DNA of 45,016 nucleotides from Desulfosporosinus sp. BRH_c37 (lineage in GTDB: Bacteria; Bacillota; Desulfitobacteriia; Desulfitobacteriales; Desulfitobacteriaceae): NCBI GenBank assembly GCA_001516045.1, contig LOEW01000280.1:1-45016 (forward strand), in the 5' to 3' direction. Positions 35,890-45,016 of the stretch are shown here, one piece after another. The stretch's first letter is position 1. Each line of letters starts with the position of its first letter. Position numbers and translations under genes: made by a program. The notes beneath the pieces are model-generated. The model was not told the DNA's origin. It worked only from the letters and a program-made list of their open reading frames with translations, and searched no databases.

Positions 35890-37182
35890 ATGCCGTTAAA
35901 TATGGGTTTTGAACAGGACAGGGTAAACAATTTAGATGCATGTATCAAATGTAGTGCGTGTACTGCCCAATGCCCAGTTGCCGCGGTGTATCCACTTTTC
36001 CCGGGACCGAAAAGTATTGGACCGGATGCTGAGCGTTTCCGACTTGAGGGCTTGGAAATGGATCCTTCGTCGATCGAGTATTGTTCGAATTGTAAAACTT
36101 GCGAAATCACTTGTCCGTCAGGCGTGAAAATAACCGACATGATTTTGAGAGCACGGGAAAGGGCCCTTTATCCTCTAAAAACAGAATGGATTTTGGGTGG
36201 AAGATTGAAGCCCAGAACTCTTCAGCACTGGCTTAGAGGGCTCGTCCTAGGGCGGGCAGAATATTTGGGATGGTTAGGGACGATTTGGCCAAGCTTAACG
36301 AATACCGTGCTCGGTGTATCGTTTGTTCGCGGATTGATGGAACGAACTCTCGGAATTAGTCGAGTTGCCCCGTTACCAGCCTATTATTCGAGATTGAAAG
36401 GGACATCAGTAAAACGGAAAAAGGGAGACGTTGCAGTAAAATCTGTTCCACCGAGTAAACAAGTTGTTTATTTTCCCGGTTGTTTTGTCACCTACAACGA
36501 TGCATTAACGGGTCAGGCGGTCGTTAAAGTCTTGGAGCACAACGGGTATGAAGTGATCGTTCCAGCCTTTCACTGCTGTGGAGTTCCCCTTCAAGCCAAT
36601 GGCCATTTCCATGAGGGCAGAGATACTATCAAGAAAAATATGGCGCTTATGAAACCCTATTTACAGGAGGATTTGCCCGTGATCACCGCCTGTTCAAGTT
36701 GCGGCTTAGCACTGAAGGAAGAATATCCGAAGGCTGGGACTTTGGGGGCGAATCGTATCGGGCAGCAGACCTATGATTTATTTGAATTTCTCTGGGAACG
36801 ACATGAACGGGGTGAACTCCGAGAAAAATTTCAAGAAGTACCGGTCTCGCTGGGGTATCATGCTCCATGCCATCTGAAGGCTCAAGGGGTCGGGACGCCC
36901 TCTTTACGTTTATTGCGCTTAATCCCAGGGGTGAGTGTGAACGATCTTGATGAGGGTTGCTGTGGATTATCCGGAAGTTTTGGTTTCAAACAAGAAAAGT
37001 ACGATTTAGCGATGATGATTGGAAACACCTTGTTTGATCGAGTCCAGCAAGGTGTGATAGATGGAGAATTCGAAACTATGATAACTGAATGTGGAGGATG
37101 TCAGGTGCAAATTCAGCACGGTTCAAGGGTCAAGACGCAACATCCGATTTGGATTCTTATGAAAGCCTATGGAATAACTTGA
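35890..37182 (+). CDS. glpC: Anaerobic glycerol-3-phosphate dehydrogenase subunit C
   Basis: GlpC is the iron-sulfur membrane-associated subunit passing electrons to menaquinone. The 430-residue protein has two 4Fe-4S motifs, CIKCSACTAQCPV near residue 18 and CSNCKTCEITCPS near residue 62, and two cysteine-rich CCG domains (FHCCGVPL near 228 and GCCGLSGSFGFK near 357, with ACSSCG and ECGGCQ), as in GlpC and heterodisulfide-reductase-like proteins. The start may be ATG 35890 or ATG 35902; the latter would have AAAGGA 11 bases away. No obvious membrane helix is seen. Confidence 0.92.
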   Translation: MPLNMGFEQDRVNNLDACIKCSACTAQCPVAAVYPLFPGPKSIGPDAERFRLEGLEMDPSSIEYCSNCKTCEITCPSGVKITDMILRARERALYPLKTEWILGGRLKPRTLQHWLRGLVLGRAEYLGWLGTIWPSLTNTVLGVSFVRGLMERTLGISRVAPLPAYYSRLKGTSVKRKKGDVAVKSVPPSKQVVYFPGCFVTYNDALTGQAVVKVLEHNGYEVIVPAFHCCGVPLQANGHFHEGRDTIKKNMALMKPYLQEDLPVITACSSCGLALKEEYPKAGTLGANRIGQQTYDLFEFLWERHERGELREKFQEVPVSLGYHAPCHLKAQGVGTPSLRLLRLIPGVSVNDLDEGCCGLSGSFGFKQEKYDLAMMIGNTLFDRVQQGVIDGEFETMITECGGCQVQIQHGSRVKTQHPIWILMKAYGIT

Positions 37183-37326
37183 TAGGCATTATTAATGCTA
37201 AGGGTGAATGCGGGCCTGAACGCTGAACACTGTGATCTGAAAAGAGAAAGAGAAGGTAAGAGCACGCAGGAAATTTGCTTTAGACATGGAATCTACAAAA
37301 GAAGGATACTGTAATTTACGAATTAG

Positions 37327-38883
<1,557 letters not shown>

Positions 38884-38916
38884 CGAACAATTGTGAAGCG
38901 GGCAGGAAACCGCGAT

Positions 38917-38944
38917 TTGATGGAGAATTAGTAACAGTTAGAAT
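38917..38944 (+). promoter_or_regulatory. Possible promoter of the pgk operon
   Basis: TTGATG at 38917-38922 and TAGAAT at 38939-38944 with a 16-base spacer. A second -10-like TATACT is at 38983-38988 without a clear -35. Downstream a perfect small hairpin GACTATT-CGCC-AATAGTC (39007-39024) lies in the leader. Confidence 0.4.
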
Positions 38945-39066
38945 AATTAAAGTTCACAAGAGTAAGAAGTTTATTTTTTCGGTATACTAATGTATATTTT
39001 AAAGGAGACTATTCGCCAATAGTCAGACCCCACCACCCTTGGGTCAAAGTGAAAGGGGATTTTTAC

Positions 39067-40251
39067 ATGAACAAAAAAAGCATTAAGGATGAGGAGGTCC
39101 GAGGAAAACGAGTGTTGGTCCGCGCAGATTTTAATGTCCCGCTCGATGAACAGGGACAAATAACGGATGATACTCGGATACGCGCCTCTCTTCCCACAAT
39201 TGAATATCTCATAAAAGAAGGAGCTCGTGTCATCCTAGCTTCCCACCATGGGCGTCCTAAAGGAAAAGTTAATCCTAAGTATTCCCTGGCACCCGTTGCC
39301 AAGCGTTTGAGCGAGCAGTTGGGGCAAGAGGTGCAACTTGCTGGGGACTGCGTAGGGGATGTAGCTTTGGAGGCCGTAAGCAAGCTGCAAGACGGGCAGG
39401 TTCTATTATTGGAAAATGTCCGTTTCCATGCGGAAGAAGAGAAAAATGATCCGACCTTCGCCCGTGACTTGGCTTCGCTTGCCGAACTTTTTGTCAACGA
39501 TGCGTTTGGAACTGCCCACCGTGCTCATGCATCCACAGAAGGGGTTACACACTTTATTCCTGCCGTTGCGGGAATGCTAATGCAAAAAGAAGTCGAATTC
39601 ATGGGCAACGCTTTGGAAAGGCCCGAACGACCCTTTGTGGCCATTATTGGTGGTGCCAAGGTGAGCGATAAGATTGGTGTAATTGAAAACCTCCTAAATA
39701 AGGTCGACGCCTTGATTATCGGGGGAGGGATGGCGAATACCTTCCTAAAAGCACAAGGGTATAATGTAGGAAAATCTCTTCTCGAAGAGGAAAAAGTGGA
39801 ATTGGCAAAGCAACTCATCGAGACAGCTAAGGCGAAGGGGGTTGAATTAGAACTGCCAATCGACGTGGTGGTAGCCCTTGCCTTCGAAGCGGATGCTCCT
39901 CACCATACAGTGAGAGTCTCGGAAATTCAAGAGGGTGAAATGGCCTTAGATATCGGTGCGGTTAGTGCTGAGAGGTTTGCCGCCCGGATTTCGACCGCTC
40001 GGACGGTGATCTGGAACGGTCCAATGGGTGTCTTTGAAATGGATGCCTTCGCCAAAGGAACAGAGCGAGTTGCCCAGGCGGTCGCGAATTGTAAGGGGAT
40101 AACGATTGTCGGCGGTGGGGATTCTGTGGCAGCGGTGGAGAAAATGGGCGTTGCGGATCAGATGACCCATATTTCAACAGGGGGTGGCGCTTCACTAGAG
40201 TTTCTAGAAGGGAAAGTGCTACCTGGTGTTGCCGCGCTGAACGAGGCGTGA
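39067..40251 (+). CDS. pgk: Phosphoglycerate kinase
   Basis: Pgk makes ATP from 1,3-bisphosphoglycerate in glycolysis. The 394-residue protein has [13 protein letters not shown] near residue 18, SHHGRPKG near residue 60, [16 protein letters not shown] near residue 195 and the C-terminal [11 protein letters not shown] and [13 protein letters not shown] stretches. The ATG at 39067 follows GAAAGGGG. No gap gene lies upstream; glpK does. tpiA follows after a 928-base repeat block, so it is less tightly coupled than usual. Confidence 0.97.
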   Translation: MNKKSIKDEEVRGKRVLVRADFNVPLDEQGQITDDTRIRASLPTIEYLIKEGARVILASHHGRPKGKVNPKYSLAPVAKRLSEQLGQEVQLAGDCVGDVALEAVSKLQDGQVLLLENVRFHAEEEKNDPTFARDLASLAELFVNDAFGTAHRAHASTEGVTHFIPAVAGMLMQKEVEFMGNALERPERPFVAIIGGAKVSDKIGVIENLLNKVDALIIGGGMANTFLKAQGYNVGKSLLEEEKVELAKQLIETAKAKGVELELPIDVVVALAFEADAPHHTVRVSEIQEGEMALDIGAVSAERFAARISTARTVIWNGPMGVFEMDAFAKGTERVAQAVANCKGITIVGGGDSVAAVEKMGVADQMTHISTGGGASLEFLEGKVLPGVAALNEA

Positions 40252-41017
40252 GGAGCGCTTATCTGCACGCATCTGCGAGTTACGCCGCTGACAAGCTGGA
40301 CAGTTCGCGAGCGCGCCAAACCTCTAAGCAGAATGCATGTGAACCAACGGCGCGCTGACGAGGGCGCGAACCGTCAACACTCGTCTGGACCGCGGCTTCA
40401 CTGACGCATCCGCTTTGCAGAAAAGCGCTCCTCTGGCTTAGTTTATGGGGAACGGACCGCAGGCTTACAAGGGAACGAATTTCGAACTACGAACCACGAA
40501 CCACGAGTCGACCAATGGCGCGCTGACGGGGGCGCGAACCGTCGGCGCACGTCTGGACCGCGGCTTCCACAGATGCTTCCGCTTAGCAGAAAAGCGCTCC
40601 TTCTGGGTAGGCTTTGGAGTTAGAGGTGGCGCTTTGTGGTGGTGACGACTGTCCGAGGAGCGCTTGTCTGCACGCGTCAGCACGTTACGCCGCTGAAGGG
40701 CTAGAACGGTTCGCGGAGCGCGTCCGAACCTCAGGGATAGATGCATGTGCGCCGCTCCATGCCATCCATGGCACCGTGGCATCAGTCCATCACGGCGCCT
40801 TGCCAATCCACACTGCCAGGAGTATGCGTAATGAGTTGCAGTGTTGCGATAAGCTCGTCCGCTTATCGTCACGGCGGCGCTACTAATCTCAAACGTCCTG
40901 TTTGAGTCATGGACAAGTCCCTGCGGCGCACTACGGGGGTGCGAACCGTCGGTGCCCGTCTGGACACGCGGCTTCACTGATGCTTTCGCTTAGTAGAAAA
41001 GCACTCCTTGGCGGGGA
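40252..41017. repeat. GC-rich repeat cluster between pgk and tpiA
   Basis: Three copies of a unit with GCGCGAACCGTCGGCGCACG, CGCGGCTTCACTGATGC and AGCAGAAAAGCGCTCC occur at about 40347-40437, 40514-40610 and 40924-41014. A second unit (GAGGAGCGCTT.TCTGCACGC ... GTTACGCCGCTGA) occurs at 40249-40345 and 40656-40750. A third (CCACACTGC.AGGAGTATGCGT) at 40807-40850 recurs at 44944-44981, and 40861-40913 recurs at 276-328. Frames on both strands in this block are repeat shadows. A short heptad run lies at 40482-40510. Confidence 0.85.
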
Positions 41018-41044
41018 GACGGCGGGGGAACGTTTGAATTATAG

Positions 41045-41155
41045 GTAATGCGAAGCGCGAGGTTCAATCAAAAGCTTAATGCGAAGCTAGAGGCACGAAG
41101 TTAGTGGTTTAAAGAGGTTAGAATGTCATGCCTGGTCCATCGAACCTCGCGCCTT
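41045..41155. repeat. Degenerate heptanucleotide array before tpiA
   Basis: Degraded units such as ATGCGAAG, GCGAGGT, GCGAAGC on the left and TCGAACC, TCGCGCC on the right, as in the 27674-27791 array. It ends 10 bases before the tpiA ribosome site GGAGGG. Confidence 0.55.
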
Positions 41156-41179
41156 GTTAAGAATTGGAGGGTATTATAG

Positions 41180-41965
41180 ATGGCAAATCGACGGCCGGTC
41201 ATCGCCGGCAATTGGAAAATGTTTAAAACAGTAAACGAAGCAACAGACTATGCAGTGAGGTTTATTGAAGAAGTTAAGGACGTTACAGAACTCGACATTA
41301 TTCTTTGTGCTCCTTTTACGGCTCTTTATCCCCTCAAGAATGAACTTGAAGAAAGTATTGTGCACTTAGGTGCTCAAAATATGGCTTGGGCAGACCAGGG
41401 TGCCTTTACAGGTGAAATCTCAGCTCAGATGTTGCTTGATGTTGCGTGTACTTATGTGATACTTGGCCACTCTGAACGTCGGGAGATGTTTGGGGAAACG
41501 GACGAAGAGATCAATAAGAAAGCACGGAAAGCCTTAGCTGTGGGATTAACCCCCATCGTTTGTTGTGGGGAGAATTTGAACGTTCGAGAAGAAGGTAAAG
41601 CAGTAGAGAGGGTCCAAGGGCAGGTTACCCGTGCTCTAGTGGGCTTATCGGTTGAAGATTTAAGCAAAATTATTGTCGCCTATGAACCGATTTGGGCAAT
41701 TGGCACTGGGAAAACGGCCTCCAGCAAAGACGCCCAAGAAATGTGTGCCTCGATTCGTGCCACACTGACAGGTCTCATGGGACTTGCTGCTGAGAAAGTG
41801 CCCATTCTCTATGGTGGTAGTGTCAAGGCAGATAACATTGCCGAGCTCTTGACTGAGCCTGATGTTGACGGCGCACTAGTCGGCGGGGCAAGCTTGGATC
41901 CGATAAGTTTTGGCAAGCTCATCCTCAATGCAAATCCCCTTGTGGCACGCGTGGAAGGAATATAG
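41180..41965 (+). CDS. tpiA: Triosephosphate isomerase
   Basis: TpiA interconverts DHAP and glyceraldehyde-3-phosphate and so connects the GlpABC product with glycolysis. The 261-residue protein has IAGNWKMFK (Lys 14 region), ILGHSERR (catalytic His near 95), AYEPIWAIGTGKTAS (catalytic Glu near 168) and YGGSVKADNI. ATG at 41180 follows TTGGAGGG. gpmI starts two bases after its stop. Confidence 0.98.
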   Translation: MANRRPVIAGNWKMFKTVNEATDYAVRFIEEVKDVTELDIILCAPFTALYPLKNELEESIVHLGAQNMAWADQGAFTGEISAQMLLDVACTYVILGHSERREMFGETDEEINKKARKALAVGLTPIVCCGENLNVREEGKAVERVQGQVTRALVGLSVEDLSKIIVAYEPIWAIGTGKTASSKDAQEMCASIRATLTGLMGLAAEKVPILYGGSVKADNIAELLTEPDVDGALVGGASLDPISFGKLILNANPLVARVEGI

Positions 41966-41967
41966 CA

Positions 41968-43512
41968 ATGAACGTTAAACCACTTCTCCTCATGATTTTA
42001 GATGGCTGGGGTCATCGTGATGCTATCGAGGGAAACGCCATCGCCCAAGCAAATTTGCCAAACTTTCGGCAGTTGGAAAAAGCTTACCCCCACACCTTCC
42101 TCCAGGCCTCGGGAGAAGCCGTAGGATTACCAGATGGTCAAATGGGAAATTCCGAAGTTGGGCATCTGAATATAGGTGCTGGGCGGGTAGTTTATCAGGA
42201 ACTAACCCGAATCTATAAAGCGATTAAGGATGGAACGTTATTTAAGAATCCTGTCCTTATCGAAGCAATGGATAGTGCTCGCCTTCATAACAAGGCCTTC
42301 CACTTTTTGGGCTTACTCTCTGACGGAGGAGTTCATTCCCATATTGCGCACTTGTTTGCCCTCCTGGAGATGGCCAAGGAACAAGGCCTAGAAGAAGTGT
42401 ATATCCACGTCATTCTCGATGGTCGCGACGTTTTGCCCCAGAGTGCCAAACTTTATATCAATCAACTAGAACAAAAAATTAGAGATCTTGGTTTTGGAAA
42501 AATTGCCACTGTGAGTGGCCGTTACTACGTAATGGACAGAGATCATCGCTGGGAGCGCCTAGAAAAGGGCTATCAGGCTTTGGCTTTAGGCGAAGGGAAA
42601 TGCGCGGCTAGTGCTTTAGCAGCGCTGGAGAGTTCCTATGATGTGCGTGTGACGGATGAATTCGTAGTTCCGACGGTGATTGTTGATGTGGACGGAAAAC
42701 CTGTGGGGCCCATTCAAGATGGAGACAGTGTGCTCTTCTTTAACTTCCGTTCAGATCGGGCGCGGGAGATCACTCATGCCTTCGTAGACGATGAGGTTAC
42801 AGGGTTTGCACGCCCCATTCACCAACGAGTCCACTTTGTGTGTATGACTCAGTATGAGGACACTATCCGTGCGCCAGTCGTATTCCCGCAACAAAACTTG
42901 AGAAACACGTTGGGTGAAGTTCTTTCCCAACATGGGTTAAAACAGTTGCGGATTGCAGAAACGGAAAAATATGCCCATGTGACCTTCTTTTTTAACGGGG
43001 GAATCGAAGAACCTAATCCAGCTGAGGAACGAATTCTTATCCCTTCCCCTAAAGTTGCGACTTATAACCTTCAGCCTGATATGAGTGCACCGGAATTAAC
43101 CCAAACGCTCCTAGAACAACTGAGGAAAAATACATATCATGTGATCATTCTCAACTTTGCCAATCCAGATATGGTGGGACATACTGGTGTGTTTGAGGCA
43201 ACCGTCAAAGCAGTAGAGGCGATTGACCGATGTTTGGGTGAAATATATGATGAGCTTCAGAAAATGAATGGGACTATCCTTATCACGGCAGACCATGGGA
43301 ATGCTGAGGAAAAGGTGGATCCGGATACAGAACTTCCTTTGACCGCCCACTCCACAAATTTAGTTCCCTTCATTTTAGTAGATGATAAGTTTAAAGGGCA
43401 GAAGTTGCGTGAGGGCGGTGCTCTGTGTGATATTGCGCCTACTCTTCTCGAATTACTCAATATACCTAAGCCTGCGGAAATGACTGGAAAGTCTTTAATC
43501 GTTAGCTCTTAA
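41968..43512 (+). CDS. gpmI: 2,3-bisphosphoglycerate-independent phosphoglycerate mutase
   Basis: GpmI converts 3-phosphoglycerate to 2-phosphoglycerate with two Mn ions through a phosphoserine. The 514-residue protein has MILDGWGHRD near residue 11, the catalytic serine in MGNSEVGHLNIGAGR near residue 60, HVILDGRDVLP near 148, NFANPDMVGHTG near 395 and TADHGNAEEK near 434. The start ATG at 41968 is close to the tpiA stop; the ribosome site GTGGAAGGA lies within tpiA. Confidence 0.98.
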   Translation: MNVKPLLLMILDGWGHRDAIEGNAIAQANLPNFRQLEKAYPHTFLQASGEAVGLPDGQMGNSEVGHLNIGAGRVVYQELTRIYKAIKDGTLFKNPVLIEAMDSARLHNKAFHFLGLLSDGGVHSHIAHLFALLEMAKEQGLEEVYIHVILDGRDVLPQSAKLYINQLEQKIRDLGFGKIATVSGRYYVMDRDHRWERLEKGYQALALGEGKCAASALAALESSYDVRVTDEFVVPTVIVDVDGKPVGPIQDGDSVLFFNFRSDRAREITHAFVDDEVTGFARPIHQRVHFVCMTQYEDTIRAPVVFPQQNLRNTLGEVLSQHGLKQLRIAETEKYAHVTFFFNGGIEEPNPAEERILIPSPKVATYNLQPDMSAPELTQTLLEQLRKNTYHVIILNFANPDMVGHTGVFEATVKAVEAIDRCLGEIYDELQKMNGTILITADHGNAEEKVDPDTELPLTAHSTNLVPFILVDDKFKGQKLREGGALCDIAPTLLELLNIPKPAEMTGKSLIVSS

Positions 43513-43532
43513 ATTGGGGTTTTATTAGATGA

Positions 43533-44828
<1,296 letters not shown>

Positions 44829-45016
44829 GGATGGTGTGAACTTGTACGCCGCACCACAGCGCCATCGCTATCACGCTTGATTACGAAGCGAGCGTTGGCA
44901 AAACCTTTGGGCTGTTCTGCATGTGCGTCGCTCCTTGCCGAATCCACACTGCAGGAGTATGCGTAATGAGTTGCAGTGTGGCGATAAGCTCGTTCCTTCG
45001 CCACGAAGTATCATTT
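44829..45016. repeat. Repeat block after eno, joining the same repeat as the window start
   Basis: It contains a unit TGGGCTGTTCTGCATGTGCG and a hairpin CCACACTGCA (44944-44953) / TGCAGTGTGG (44972-44981), shared with 40807-40850. Bases 44985-45016 equal bases 1-32 exactly, so the window ends inside the repeat with which it begins. Confidence 0.85.

Noticed and set aside
35655..36140. A 161-codon minus-strand frame
   Set aside because: It is antisense to the well-supported glpB/glpC genes and has no independent evidence.
40445..40977. Frames of 66-170 codons between pgk and tpiA, including a long minus-strand one
   Set aside because: They are made of the repeat cluster, which is stop-poor because of its GC content; no recognisable domain.

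Overview
The window is a chromosomal segment of a low-to-mid GC, spore-former-type Firmicute. The gene set and style suggest Clostridia of the Desulfitobacterium/Desulfosporosinus type; this is inferred from gene content and no species search was possible. Supporting signs are strong AGGAGG ribosome sites with many TTG starts, the rapZ-yvcK-whiA-rpoN block, a membrane-extended YvcK, a three-subunit anaerobic glycerol-3-phosphate dehydrogenase, and the pgk-tpiA-gpmI-eno run. Almost every gene reads on the + strand; the one clear exception is an HDOD gene at 13235-14077.

Layout. 1-521: repeat-rich DNA. 522-4215: secA and prfB, the latter with the classical RF2 +1 frameshift. 4446-6207: a split transketolase (two subunits) closed by a terminator. 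6208-7289: no convincing gene. 7290-11928: a cell-division/wall module of ftsE, ftsX, an EnvC-like M23 peptidase and an S41 protease, interrupted by a three-unit tandem repeat. 12173-15693: a PRK06851-type P-loop ATPase, the HDOD protein, and a sugar-binding-like lipoprotein. 16373-21231: uvrB-uvrA. 21319-25346: a Cof-type HAD phosphatase, a B12-binding radical SAM protein (DUF4080 type) and a second solute-binding lipoprotein. 25381-30220: rapZ, yvcK, whiA, rpoN. 30234-32813: an invert-repeat block and then a compact AT-rich three-gene island (ASCH protein, frameshifted membrane-anchored protein, GNAT-like protein) with its own good promoter. 32992-38883: glpA, glpB, glpC, glpK. 39067-44828: pgk, tpiA, gpmI, eno, then repeat DNA to the end.

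How the genes work together. FtsEX would energise and control the M23 hydrolase encoded just downstream. GlpK makes glycerol-3-phosphate and GlpABC oxidises it to DHAP, passing electrons to the membrane quinone pool. TpiA, Pgk, GpmI and Eno then carry the triose on to PEP. YvcK and RapZ are regulators of carbon and envelope metabolism. No gap or cggR gene is present between rpoN and pgk, where many Firmicutes have them; the glp genes and the AT-rich island occupy that position.

The most unusual aspect is the intergenic DNA. At least five families of short structured repeats fill the gaps: a multi-hairpin element that supplies the stop codon of two genes, inverted heptanucleotide arrays (one lying in frame inside the radical SAM gene), a triple tandem unit whose hairpins show compensatory base changes, a GC-rich repeat cluster before tpiA, and an invert-repeat block after rpoN. 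The first 32 bases and the last 32 bases of the window are identical and lie in one of these repeats, which suggests that the window is a contig broken at repeats and not a circular molecule.
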